A stretch of DNA of 64,000 bases from the NCBI RefSeq assembly GCF_036127095.1, contig NZ_CP108006.1, forward strand, positions 8,642,293-8,706,292. The letters run 5' to 3'. A program made the position numbers and the translations under genes. The notes below the pieces were generated by a model that did not search any database, was not told the DNA's origin, and saw only the letters and a program-made list of their open reading frames with translations. The stretch's first letter is position 1. Each line of letters opens with the position of its first letter. Below, one piece after another: positions 18,257 through 26,693 of this stretch. The DNA is from Streptomyces sp. NBC_00335. Lineage in GTDB: Bacteria; Actinomycetota; Actinomycetes; Streptomycetales; Streptomycetaceae.

Positions 18257-18496
18257 GGTGCCATCCAACCTGACGGACCGCGGGGTCAAGCACCCGGCAT
18301 ACACACCGCAGCCCCTTCCGTGAGCTGAGGACCGTCTCACTGACACAACCCTCCGCGCCACTGACATCCACTGGCTCTGGCCCACATTCGGTGAATCGGT
18401 AACTGATCGTGGGGTCCCGTTGCTGCGGGGCCGGAGGCAGGTAGGACCCGGATGGTCGCGGTTGCGTAATCAGTCGAGTGCGCGAGCTATTGCTCA

Positions 18497-18654
18497 GTGA
18501 CGATCTGGGGCAACCGGATCTTTGATCGTCACCGAACGGCCTCGGGGTGCTTCGTGCTGCATGCTCCGTCCGCAGGCAGTGATGTCTGCTGTGCTCGCGT
18601 GTTCCTGCCAGATTTGAAGGACGTACAGATTCAGGGCGTCGACGACTTGGCCAA
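18497..18654 (+). pseudogene. ISL3-type transposase, N-terminal fragment (left end)
   Basis: Reads MTIWGNRIFDRHRTASG through DLKDVQIQGVDDLA, identical to the N-terminus at the right end, then diverges. Only the leader before the zinc-finger domain is left, so it cannot be active. Confidence 0.8.
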
Positions 18655-18690
18655 ACGCCGTGGAAACGCCTACGCCACGATCCTGGCCGG

Positions 18691-19470
18691 CTACGGCCAC
18701 GGGTAGCCCAGTTCCTCAGGGTTGTAGCCTCCGCAAAGCTCGGCGGTGGCACGCGGGTCGCCTGCGGTCAGCAGCGATTCAAGGTGCTCCGCCTGGAGGG
18801 ATGGGACCTCTGCGGAGACCGGGAGGGTCACCAGGAACTGTGCCCAGGGCAGATCTGTGTCGGCCCGGTTCGGGGGATGCCTCAGGATGACGTCGATCCG
18901 ATCAGGTTCCGTGGTGCGGGAGGCCCAGACGTCCTCCAACTCGCACTCCCACCTGGCGAGCCAGTCCCCGCGGTCCCTCAGCCCTGCCTCGAGCAGCCGC
19001 GCAACCACTCCTGCCGGCCACTCCCAGCTGCGGTCCTCTCCGGCTCGCAAGACCTCGATTTCGTACTGGTCTGCGGCGAAACGAAGCTCCGGCAGGTCGA
19101 GGTCCTGATGGGCCAGGTCGCGCCAGCCGGCCCAGACGACGTGATCCCTGTCGCGCCTGACCGTCACGTACAGGGCGCCGCAGCACTCCTCCACGCCGCA
19201 CCCGGACCAGGCGAGACGAACCTCGTGGGGCGTCACCGCGGCATGCAGCGGCGCGGCACCGTCCAGCAGATACCGAGGGTCTTCTCCCAGGTACCGGAGG
19301 CCAGCCACCCTGCCGGGGAAGGACACGTCGGCCAGGAGATCCCGGCCATTGACGATCGGGCGGACCTCTATGCCGCCCTTGCCTGGCGGTGGGCACACGA
19401 TGTTCAGGCTGAGAAGGTCCGGTCCCATGGTCATCGCGCAATGATCGCGGAGCCGGCTCGCAACTGTCAT
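18691..19470 (-). CDS. Uncharacterised 259-residue protein inside the ISL3-bounded unit
   Basis: No recognised family. The protein is acidic and Trp-rich, soluble, with VEECCGALYVTVRRDRDHVV and WARWECELEDVW-type segments. It has a beta-rich N-terminal half and a helical C-terminal half. The ATG at 19470 has no strong ribosome site; an internal ATG at 19434 is an alternative. As cargo of a composite-like element it may be a passenger gene. A defence or immunity role is possible but not supported by a motif. Confidence 0.6.
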   Translation of the reverse strand: MTVASRLRDHCAMTMGPDLLSLNIVCPPPGKGGIEVRPIVNGRDLLADVSFPGRVAGLRYLGEDPRYLLDGAAPLHAAVTPHEVRLAWSGCGVEECCGALYVTVRRDRDHVVWAGWRDLAHQDLDLPELRFAADQYEIEVLRAGEDRSWEWPAGVVARLLEAGLRDRGDWLARWECELEDVWASRTTEPDRIDVILRHPPNRADTDLPWAQFLVTLPVSAEVPSLQAEHLESLLTAGDPRATAELCGGYNPEELGYPWP

Positions 19471-19515
19471 GTGAGATTCGTGTGGGCTCCGCTGAGGGCA
19501 GCAGTTCGGGCCGCC

Positions 19516-19671
19516 TCAGGGACCCTGGTCCCCGGATGCCTCTCCGGAACGACGCAACGACGGGACGGCAGCCTGGGGCACTGCCGCTTCAGACGGAGGG
19601 GGCTCCTCCGCGGTGACCTGCCGGAAGTGGCCGACCCACGAATCCGGCGTCAGGGAGGACCATTCGACGTC
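19516..19671 (-). pseudogene. C-terminal fragment paralogous to the 17924-18256 gene
   Basis: Fifty codons beginning VEWSSLTPDSWVGHFRQVT and ending at a TGA. The match to the intact paralogue stops where the transposase sequence begins at about 19684, so the 5' part was replaced by the insertion. Confidence 0.6.
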
Positions 19672-19683
19672 CGGTCGCGACGC

Positions 19684-20158
19684 CGGCCGCCGCGGCAAGT
19701 CGCGCCCCAGCCCGCCCGGCCAGAGCGATGGCCACACTGGTCAGAAACTCACGCAACGCCGTCGTCCGGCGGGCGTACCGGGTCGTCAACCCGCCGACCT
19801 GCTCGGCGAAGATCCGCTGTGAGCAAGCCGTTTCCCGGCAGAAGAACCGACGGACCACAAGACTGATCGAGACCGGCCGTCCGCCCGCAGCCAGGCCGTC
19901 CAAAACGCGACGGTATCGACTGTGGACTCGGGCGGAGAGTGCCCCGCACGAAGGACACCCGGCCTCCTTGCCCACGGTCCGGACGGTGACCACAACCACG
20001 TTGGCCAAGTCGTCGACGCCCTGAATCTGTACGTCCTTCAAATCTGGCAGGAACACGCGAGCACAGCAGACATCACTGCCTGCGGACGGAGCATGCAGCA
20101 CGAAGCACCCCGAGGCCGTTCGGTGACGATCAAAGATCCGGTTGCCCCAGATCGTCAC
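19684..20158 (-). pseudogene. ISL3-family transposase, truncated (right end)
   Basis: From the ATG at 20158: leader, then zinc-finger CPSC at GCPSCGALSARVHSRYRR, RRFFCRETACSQRIFAEQ and RTTALREFLTSVAIALAG, all standard for ISL3 transposases. Homology ends near residue 158, before the DDE catalytic domain, so it is inactive. Confidence 0.85.
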
Positions 20159-20439
20159 TGAGCAATAGCTCGCGCACTCGACTGATTACGCAACCGCGAC
20201 CATCCGGGTCCTACCTGCCTCCGGCCCCGCAGCAACGGGACCCCACGATCAGTTACCGATTCACCGAATGTGGGCCAGAGCCCATCCACCCTGCGCACGA
20301 CAGACTCCCGGTGCCCCTCTCGACCACTGCAAGTTCTTCGGCAGTCGGTGTCACACAGAGCCCCGCTCCCGGTACTAAGCAATAGCCAGCCGGAGCTGGA
20401 AGCCACGCGCTTCACTGGATGCGCAGGGGAGGAGAGGCG

Positions 20440-20679
20440 ATGGAAGCCTCGTGGATAGCCGCCGGGCTATGTGTTGTGCCTTACGTGGCCCGGTGCTTGA
20501 TGGTCTGGTTCCGGTCTCGCCGCGACTCGGAGGCTGCGGCTTCCCAACACCGTGCCGGGGCCCGGATGGTCGAGGCGCTTCCGATGGGCAGTCGGATGCG
20601 TTCTGCTGCCGGGGACGAGGTCACGATCGAAGTGGGACAGCAGCCGTTCCGACAAGAGCGGGCTCCTCATGGTGGATGA
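20440..20679 (+). CDS. Small membrane-anchored protein upstream of the sigma factor
   Basis: 79 residues. The ATG at 20440 has an excellent GGGGAGGAGAGG site. The N-terminus (MEASWIAAGLCVVPYVARCL) could form one short membrane helix, followed by a basic stretch and a polar tail. It overlaps the start of the ECF sigma gene by 11 bases, so the two are coupled. Possibly an anchor or regulator of the sigma factor; that is inference from position. Confidence 0.55.
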   Translation: MEASWIAAGLCVVPYVARCLMVWFRSRRDSEAAASQHRAGARMVEALPMGSRMRSAAGDEVTIEVGQQPFRQERAPHGG

Positions 20680-21202
20680 CACATCATTCCCGCAGACGCT
20701 GCCAGGCACAGGGGTCAGGACAAGCCTGGGGCCGTATCCCTTCCCTGATGTCTATCGGCGCGAAATGCCGTTACTGACCCGCTTCGTCATGAAGCACGGG
20801 GCTGGCCCGCAAGAGGCCGCGGATGCCGCCCAGGAGGCCTTCGCCACGGCGTACCCGGTATGGGACAGCATCCGCTTCCCGGCACGCTGGCTGCGGACCG
20901 TGGCTGTTCGGGTCTACTTCCGGGCCAAGCTGCGCGAGGACCTTCCGGGGGAACTTCCCGCGACCCGGGCAGAGTCTCATGTGCCTACGAGCATCCAGCT
21001 GAGTGACCAAGAGCGTGAGGTCTACGCGGCCCTCGTCGAGTTGCCGTCTCGGCAGCGGCAGGTCATGGCCTGGTTCTACGACGGGTACACCCTGGCGGAG
21101 ATCGCCGAGGAGCTGGGCATCACCAAGGAAGCGGTCCGGCAGAACCTGTGTCGGGCCCGGGCCACGCTCAAGGCCGGTCTGGGCCAGCGAGGAGGTGCGT
21201 GA
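20669..21202 (+). CDS. ECF-type RNA polymerase sigma factor
   Basis: 177 residues from the ATG at 20669. Region 2 is visible as EAADAAQEAFATAYPVWDSI followed by RFPARWLRTVAVRVYF. Region 4 has the helix-turn-helix LPSRQRQVMAWFYDGYT / LAEIAEELGITKEAVRQNL. It is a compact sigma factor without extra domains. It overlaps the upstream small protein and, as TGATG, the downstream gene. Such a three-gene block suggests that the flanking proteins set or report the sigma factor's activity. Confidence 0.9.
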   Translation: MVDDTSFPQTLPGTGVRTSLGPYPFPDVYRREMPLLTRFVMKHGAGPQEAADAAQEAFATAYPVWDSIRFPARWLRTVAVRVYFRAKLREDLPGELPATRAESHVPTSIQLSDQEREVYAALVELPSRQRQVMAWFYDGYTLAEIAEELGITKEAVRQNLCRARATLKAGLGQRGGA

Positions 21203-21810
21203 TGAGCGAGCACCAGGACATGTTCATGGATGGCGACGACCCCGAGTTGGATGCCTGGCTGAAGACCGCTGACCAGGCTGTTCTGTCTTCCTTGGAAAGC
21301 GGGATGGACCTCTCCCACGGTCTCGCCGCGATCACCGGGCAGGAAGCCGCCGCGGTGGAGGACGCCCACTCGGGACCCACAGCAGATGAACCAACCGGAT
21401 GGCCGTATGACCGCCACGGTCGAACACAACGGCGCAAGCGACAGCGGATGGAAGGGGCGGACAGCAGCACTTTCCACTTCGGCGACAGGGTCACCATCCA
21501 CGGAGGCTCCGACAACATCGGCATTGTCTCCGGCCAGTCGGGACCAGCCCCCGCCGACGGAATCCAGATGCACCACGCCCTCCAGGAACTGATCCGCTTG
21601 CTCCAAGAATTGCGGAGCCAGGTTTCTCCCCCGCTTGACCAGGTCATCGACGAGGCCCTGCCGTACCTGAGCGCCGATGCCTCCGTCCCGCTCCAGGGCC
21701 GGCGTCGCGCACTGATAGCCGTCATGGGAATCACCGCAACCATGGGCGCCGTTGGCCAACCGACCTTCGAAGTGATCAGGGTGATTCTCGACCTGTTGAA
21801 TGACGAGTGA
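21202..21810 (+). CDS. Sigma-linked protein with a GGSxNIG beta-domain
   Basis: 202 residues; the ATG at 21202 overlaps the sigma stop and has a GGAGGTG site. The N-terminal half is acidic and probably disordered. A short beta segment (FHFGDRVTIHGGSDNIGIVS) then precedes a helical C-terminus (LQELIRLLQELRSQVSPPLD, and a hydrophobic helix near the end). The GGSDNIG signature recurs in Streptomyces proteins linked to conflict or signalling modules. It may be an anti-sigma or effector partner. No zinc-binding anti-sigma motif is present. Confidence 0.7.
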   Translation: MSEHQDMFMDGDDPELDAWLKTADQAVLSSLESGMDLSHGLAAITGQEAAAVEDAHSGPTADEPTGWPYDRHGRTQRRKRQRMEGADSSTFHFGDRVTIHGGSDNIGIVSGQSGPAPADGIQMHHALQELIRLLQELRSQVSPPLDQVIDEALPYLSADASVPLQGRRRALIAVMGITATMGAVGQPTFEVIRVILDLLNDE

Positions 21811-21888
21811 CCGGCTCTGGCCACGGCTCCACCAGCAGCAGCATGGGACATGGGGAGGGCTGACGGACTCTGCCTGCCAGGAGGCTTC

Positions 21889-21914
21889 AGGTGGGTGGGT
21901 GGGTGGGTGGGTGG
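21889..21914 (+). repeat. (GTGG)n G-rich tract, possible G-quadruplex
   Basis: Six consecutive GGGT units just beyond the stop of the RelE-like gene. Four or more GGG runs with 1-nt loops can form a G-quadruplex on the + strand. Confidence 0.7.
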
Positions 21915-21925
21915 CGAGAGGGTGC

Positions 21926-22183
21926 TCAGCCGGCCCAGACGATGGTCAGGACGCGGAGGTGTCCGAGGGTGCGGTTGACCCAGTAGACGACGGTGAGCGG
22001 ACCGATCGACGCGCGCCGCACATCTTCGCCTTCGGGATCGGTACGGTCCCATTGGGGCCAGGACCACGGCGAGCGGGCGGCGATGTCGAGCACGTCGCGG
22101 GCCATCTCCTGGACGGTCGGGTCGAGCTCGGCAAGATGGACCGCCGCCTGCTGTGCCAGCCGAACGGGCCAGGCATCGCTCAC
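21926..22183 (-). CDS. RelE-like toxin
   Basis: 85 residues from a GTG at 22183 that overlaps the upstream stop as GTGA. The sequence has the compact order of RelE/ParE toxins: helix LAQQAAVHLAELDPTVQEMA, then a central strand, RRASIGPLTVVYWVNRTL and the terminal HLRVLTIVWAG strand. RelE proteins cleave mRNA on the ribosome. Basic and aromatic residues are present but the active site cannot be mapped by eye. It is paired with the gene before it. Confidence 0.7.
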   Translation of the reverse strand: MSDAWPVRLAQQAAVHLAELDPTVQEMARDVLDIAARSPWSWPQWDRTDPEGEDVRRASIGPLTVVYWVNRTLGHLRVLTIVWAG

Positions 22184-22485
22184 CGGCGGGCCCCGATGAT
22201 GTCCTCCAGGGCGACGCTGTCGGTGTCCTCGTACCCCGAGGTGACGAGCGCGGCGACCGCGGGCGCGGTGTCGAGCCGGCCCTGCCATTCGCGTACGACC
22301 TCGTGCAGCGAGGAGAGGTCGTACGTCGCCCGGGACTCCTCCAGCGCAGCGTCCCAGTCCCGGTCGAAGGCGGGGAGCCAGCGGCCGGCGGCATCGTGTC
22401 CGGCGATGCGGGTACGGAGCCTCGCGGCCGCGGCCGGGGCGGGGGGCGGCGGGGGCTGATGGGGGTATACGGGCTGTGCGCTCAT
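22180..22485 (-). CDS. DUF6247-like antitoxin partner
   Basis: 101 residues. A Pro/Ala-rich N-terminus is followed by WLPAFDRDWDAALEESRATY and LSSLHEVVREWQGRL, the pattern of the DUF6247 family, which is regularly encoded directly upstream of small RelE-like toxins in Streptomyces. The coupling and order (antitoxin first) fit a type II toxin-antitoxin module. Start at 22485, with GGAAGGGAAC upstream. Confidence 0.7.
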   Translation of the reverse strand: MSAQPVYPHQPPPPPAPAAAARLRTRIAGHDAAGRWLPAFDRDWDAALEESRATYDLSSLHEVVREWQGRLDTAPAVAALVTSGYEDTDSVALEDIIGARR

Positions 22486-22875
22486 GCGGGTTCCCTTCCT
22501 TCTTGTGTCGAGTGTGACGCCCGGCGGCGGCCGGGTCGAGGGTGGGCGGTGTCAGCGGCGGAAGATGCCACGAATCTCCCTCTGCACGGATTCACGTGGA
22601 CGCAGCCCGGGACAGCTGTCAACGGCCCGGGCTTCATGCTGTCGTCCCGTGGCACCCGAGCGGGCCGGAATGCCCGTACCGGCACCCTTGGGAGGGGTTG
22701 GGTCCAACGCTCCCAACGGTGCGTGGCTTGACGGAATTACGGGTGGTCGGGGCCAGCAGTCGACGACTTCGTGGGGGGCTGCACGCGGGCGGGCAGCCCC
22801 GCCCGTCACCACCTGCCGATCCGGGCACGTGCCGGGGAGCAGGGCAACCGGGATGCGGACGCCATCGGGTTCGAG

Positions 22876-23025
22876 GGGCCATCCCCGCGAGCGCGGGAAG
22901 CAGGACTCGGTTGTGCTCCGCGTGTACGACGGCCTGGGGTCATCCCCGCGCCAGCGGGGAGCAGCGCACCGGAATGGGCTGGTTCGGGTCGTAGTCGGGG
23001 CCATCCCCGCGTGCGCGGGGAGCAG
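22876..23025. CRISPR. Second orphan CRISPR array (3 clear units plus a degenerate one)
   Basis: Three repeats with the core ATCCCCGCG...GCGGGGAGCAG start at about 22876, 22937 and 22998, exactly 61 bp apart, with two spacers of about 33 bp. A degenerate fourth unit (ATCCGGGCACGTGCCGGGGAG) lies one period upstream at about 22814. The repeat is the same family and orientation as the array at 16.4 kb. There are no cas genes between or around them. The rest of the 22486-23312 gap shows nothing else. Confidence 0.88.
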
Positions 23026-23312
23026 GCTTACTGAGCTGACACTTTAGGGAGAGGGGGAGGCGTTCTGAAGCACTTTCGCCGAATCCGACATATCCGGCAG
23101 TCCGCGATGAGTGGCCACTCTCTCCCTCCGCCGCCCAGTGTCGGCGTGACTTCATGGTCAGGACACACCAGCCACAGGAGCCGCGCCCGGCCGCACGCGA
23201 TATCCGAGCTCCCGCTGGACAGCCCTCGTGCGATGACCACGACCTGCCCCGCATCCCGACCATTCACTTCTATCTCCGGCCGCGCCCGCCCCGCGACGCA
23301 GCCGGCCCGGCC

Positions 23313-23915
23313 TCAGGCTGTCCCCGCCGGGCTGCCGTTCAGGTCGCGGAGCATGACCGAGTAGAGGGGCGAGTCGGGGAAGGGGCGGCGTTCGCCGATC
23401 TTGGCGTAGTGCCAGCTCTCGTAGAGGGCTTGGACGCGGGGGTGGGTGGTGTCGACCAGGAGGACCGCCAGTGCCTCGTCGCGGTCGGTGAGGAGGGCTT
23501 CGTGGAGGCGGCGGGCCGTGCCGGTCTTGCGCCACTTGCTGCGGACCATCAGTTCGGAGACGGCGAAGGTGGTGCTCGGGTCGGGCGCGGGGTCGAGATG
23601 GTCGCGCCACCATTCGCGGCCCGGGTTGGACGGGGCTCCGTAGGAGAACCCGACCGGATCCGCCGGATCCTCGCCCTCGTAGGCGATCACGCATACGAAG
23701 CCGGGGTGGGCGCCCCAGTGGTCGACGAACCAGGCGAACCGCTGGTGGAACTCGTCGTCCATCTCCTCGGCGTACGCGTCGTCGTGGACGTCCAGGAGGG
23801 TCTGGCGGATGCGGTGGAGGTCTGCGTGGCCGAAGCGTTCGAGGCGGTACGCACCTCCGTGGTCGGTGTGGAGGGCCGTGTCGGCGTCCGTTCGGTGGTC
23901 TTCGGCTGCGCTCAC
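23313..23915 (-). CDS. GNAT-family N-acetyltransferase
   Basis: 200 residues if the GTG at 23915 is used (it overlaps the upstream stop as GTGA); an ATG at 23930 would add five. The acetyl-CoA-binding segment is visible as VSELMVRSKWRKTGTARRLH, followed by ALAVLLVDTTHPRVQALYES and WHYAKIGERRPF. These are the hallmark motif A and the C-terminal part of GNAT enzymes. The substrate is unknown. It is in an operon with the helix-turn-helix/TPR regulator. A truncated relative lies at 13.5 kb. Confidence 0.88.
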   Translation of the reverse strand: MSAAEDHRTDADTALHTDHGGAYRLERFGHADLHRIRQTLLDVHDDAYAEEMDDEFHQRFAWFVDHWGAHPGFVCVIAYEGEDPADPVGFSYGAPSNPGREWWRDHLDPAPDPSTTFAVSELMVRSKWRKTGTARRLHEALLTDRDEALAVLLVDTTHPRVQALYESWHYAKIGERRPFPDSPLYSVMLRDLNGSPAGTA

Positions 23916-25246
23916 GCGGAGTGGCTCCATTCGGTGCGGTAGCGGTCGGCCCAGTCGAGGGCGGCGGTGGCCGACGGAGCGAGGGTGAACAGGTCTCGGT
24001 GGAAGTCGCCGAGGAGGGTCCGCATACGGCCCGGCAGTGGTGCGCCGCGCATGAGTTGGAACGCGGTGTCCGTGGTCGCGCAGGCCTGGTCCAGGTCGCC
24101 CTGGTGGAGCTGGGCCAGGGCCAGGCGGGACGTGGCGAGTGCCCGGTTGCGGCGGAAGGGGTGGGGCAGGACGGACAGGGCCCGGTGGGAGGCGGCTTCG
24201 GCCTCCGCCGCGTCGCCGAGGCGGTCGCGGACGATCGCGGTCAGGGCGTGGAGTTCGGCGGGCCCGTAGAAGGCGATCCAGCTGGGCCGGTTCGTGTCGG
24301 GTGCCTTGGTGAGGGCCTCGCCCGCGTGGCCGAGGCTGCGCAGGGCGCTCTGGCGCTCACCGCGGTTGGAGTGGCTGACCGCGGTACGGGCGTGCGCGAG
24401 GGATGCGTAGAAGGGGTCGCGCCGGCTGACGGCGGTCGACTGCGTGGCCTGGGCGGCCGCGACGGCGTCGGCGTGGCGGCCGCGCTGGTGGGCGAGCATG
24501 GCGTTCGAGTTCCACACCCGCATCGTGGCCTCGGGATCCTGAGCCAGGCCCGCCAGTCGCAGGGCCGTGTTCAGGTGCGCCTCGGCCTGGCCGAGCCTGC
24601 GCGAGTCGATGCACGACCAGGCCGCGGTCGCGGTGTAGTTCGCCGCGACGGAGAACAGGCGCTGCCGGGTACGGCCGGTGGCGGCGCCCTGCTGCAGCGC
24701 GAGGGCCTCACGAGCGCCGGCGAGGGCGGCCCGTTCCAGGTCGGAGCTGCCGCCTCCCGCGTCGTCGGCCGCCATCAGGGCGTCCAGGCCGTCGCGCAGG
24801 CGGATGACGTCGGCGGATCCGACCGACGGACGCGCCCCGATGGTGGGCGGGTTCGTGGAAGGGCCGGTGGCCGCGGCCGCACCGGCCGCCGCAGCGGCGA
24901 GGAAGGTTCGGCGCAGCACGGGCATCTCCTGCTCCTGGTCGGCCCCGGTCGAGCCGGACCCGGCCGGACCGGACACAGTCGAGCCGACTGAGCCGGCCGA
25001 ACGCCGGGGGACGAATCCGAGTTCCGTGACGGGTGCTCCCGCCACCGCTTCCAGAGCCCGGCGCAACCGGGCGTGGGGCCACCGGTTCTCACCCGACAGC
25101 CAGCGGAAGACCGTACGTTCGCTCGTGGCCCCGGGGCGGCCGGTGATCCCGGCCAGGGCATCGTTGACCAGCTCCGCCAGCGCGGCGGCGGTGAGCTCGT
25201 GTCCGCGCATCCACGCTGCCAGCGGCTCGTTCCTGGGCTGTGCCAT
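23912..25246 (-). CDS. HTH/TPR-type transcriptional regulator
   Basis: 444 residues from the ATG at 25246. An N-terminal HTH-like domain (AALAELVNDALAGITGRPGA / TSERTVFRWLSGENRWP) is followed by a Tat/TM-like Ala stretch (TFLAAAAAGAAAATG). About 300 residues of helical TPR-type repeats follow (RLGQAEAHLNTALRLAGLAQ; DAVAAAQATQSTAVSRRDPF). This is the standard Streptomyces regulator type that senses peptides or small ligands through TPRs. It probably controls the coupled GNAT gene and itself. Confidence 0.8.
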   Translation of the reverse strand: MAQPRNEPLAAWMRGHELTAAALAELVNDALAGITGRPGATSERTVFRWLSGENRWPHARLRRALEAVAGAPVTELGFVPRRSAGSVGSTVSGPAGSGSTGADQEQEMPVLRRTFLAAAAAGAAAATGPSTNPPTIGARPSVGSADVIRLRDGLDALMAADDAGGGSSDLERAALAGAREALALQQGAATGRTRQRLFSVAANYTATAAWSCIDSRRLGQAEAHLNTALRLAGLAQDPEATMRVWNSNAMLAHQRGRHADAVAAAQATQSTAVSRRDPFYASLAHARTAVSHSNRGERQSALRSLGHAGEALTKAPDTNRPSWIAFYGPAELHALTAIVRDRLGDAAEAEAASHRALSVLPHPFRRNRALATSRLALAQLHQGDLDQACATTDTAFQLMRGAPLPGRMRTLLGDFHRDLFTLAPSATAALDWADRYRTEWSHSA

Positions 25247-25439
25247 ACGAGCCACGGTAGAGGCGGCCAACCCCGGACGTCAGGTCAAGCCACAGCCAAG
25301 TCGTCAGTACCGGTGCGAGCAGCCCGCCATGGGTTCGTCATGGCCCTCCCCCGACCGGCGGGAGTTACTGGTGATGCACGGATCCCCTTCCCCCATCCGT
25401 GCGTACGTTCCCAGTGACCCCCGCCCAACGGAGGCAGCC

Positions 25440-25889
25440 GTGCTGGATGTGGAACCCGCGAACCTCGGAGCGCACTGGGCCGCCCGCAGTCACCTCCACC
25501 CCGCCCAGGTCTGGCGGGAGTGGGACGACGTGCTCGGCGTCGCCTTGCTTCCGGCGGGGCGGCTGTGGGACGCCGTGGCCCTGCCGTACCGGCAACTGCA
25601 GGCCGTGGCCCAGGACCTGGCCCCGTACGGGCTGCTGGAGGACTCCGCGATCCTGGCGGACCTCGCGGTGGACCGGTGCTACCTCTTCACGCCCGTCGGC
25701 ACCGCCGCGCGATGGGACGTACCGGGCACCACGGCACTCGGGGAAGGGTGGTGGCTGGTGGCCTCCAAGCCCGGTGGCAGGCAGCGGCGTACGGGGACAT
25801 GGGTGCAGGAGCCAGGCTGGCAGACTGCCCTCACGGACCCCGTCCTCCTGCGGGAGTCACTCCGGCGGAACGCGGAAGCCGCTTCGTGA
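25440..25889 (+). CDS. Uncharacterised 149-residue protein
   Basis: GTG at 25440 with GGAGG six bases upstream. Soluble, Trp-rich protein with HPAQVWREWDDVLGVALLPA and DLAPYGLLEDSAILADLAVD, ending RESLRRNAEAAS. Proteins of this type occur divergently from HTH/TPR regulators in Streptomyces, as here, so they may be co-regulated through the 190-bp gap. No catalytic motif is seen. Confidence 0.65.
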   Translation: MLDVEPANLGAHWAARSHLHPAQVWREWDDVLGVALLPAGRLWDAVALPYRQLQAVAQDLAPYGLLEDSAILADLAVDRCYLFTPVGTAARWDVPGTTALGEGWWLVASKPGGRQRRTGTWVQEPGWQTALTDPVLLRESLRRNAEAAS

Positions 25890-26067
25890 GCACGGAGAGG
25901 AGGGAGGGGAGAGGAGGGAAATGTACGCCGGCAGGCAGGGGCGGGAGGGCGCAGCACCCGTGCATCCCGTGCATCCCGAGCGTCGCGCGCTCTGGACGTT
26001 CCCGGGCTGTGACCAGGACCAGGAGGACACCGCTGCCCGGGCCCGCTTCAACGTCGGCATCGCGTAC

Positions 26068-26683
26068 GGCCACCCTGGAAGAACTCGACCGCCACCTCCG
26101 CAACGAGGGCCGGCTCGTCCACCGCACCTGCGAGCCGACGCACAGCTCCCTCGGCCAGTTCACCCGCACGAGCGCCTCGTTCCTCAACGGCCACGCCCTC
26201 GCCTGCCTCGTCGCGGCCAACCGCTACGAGCACGTCCACAACGAGCTGCTCCCGATGTGCGAAGCCGGTTTCACCGTCCTATCCGACCGGTACCTCGCCT
26301 CCTCCCTGGTGCTCCAGCGCCTGGACGGCGTCTTCGAACAGTTCGTGCTCGACCTGCACCGCGAGGTCCTGCTGCCCGACCTCTCCGTGATCCTCACCGC
26401 CGAGCCGGCCGTGATCGCCGCCCGCCTCGCCGCCCGCGGCATCCGTCACCGCTTCCACCTCGACCCGGACGCCCCGAGGCGCGAGATCGAGCTGTACGGA
26501 GAGGCGGCGCGGACCCTCACGGCCATGGGCGTACGGGTGCTCGTCATCGACTCGACCACGACCACCCCCAAGGACGTAGCGCGCCGAATCGCCGACGCTC
26601 TTCCCCCGGACGGGAGTACCGTCCACAGCGCCCCAGTACCGACCCAAGCTCCAGCCCCACCAGACCCGACGAGCACACGGTGA
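26068..26683 (+). pseudogene. Thymidylate-kinase-like gene missing its P-loop
   Basis: From TLEELDRHLRNEGRLVHRTC the frame follows dTMP kinase closely: EPTHSSLGQFTR, RYEHVHNELLP, the DR motif in VLSDRYLASSLVLQ, and a C-terminal helix. The family's N-terminal GxxGxGKST loop is absent; the frame upstream contains no Gly-Lys-Ser/Thr and no plausible start. The break falls right after the position of the P-loop, so the enzyme cannot bind ATP in the normal way. It is probably a 5'-deleted relic. The next gene starts 10 bp later. Confidence 0.7.
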
Positions 26684-26693
26684 CCCCGAACCC

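Larger units (their letters stand above)
18373..20282. mobile_element. Composite-like unit bounded by inverted ISL3-type ends
   Basis: Positions 18373-18654 are repeated in inverted orientation at 20001-20282, matching base for base as far as can be read (282 bp). Each outer end begins GGCTCTGGCCCACATTCGG, like ISL3-family termini, and each repeat carries the first 52 codons of the same transposase. CATCCAC lies immediately outside both ends (18365-18371 and 20283-20289), seven of eight bases of a possible 8-bp target duplication. Inside are one intact gene and the C-terminal fragment of another. Confidence 0.75.
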
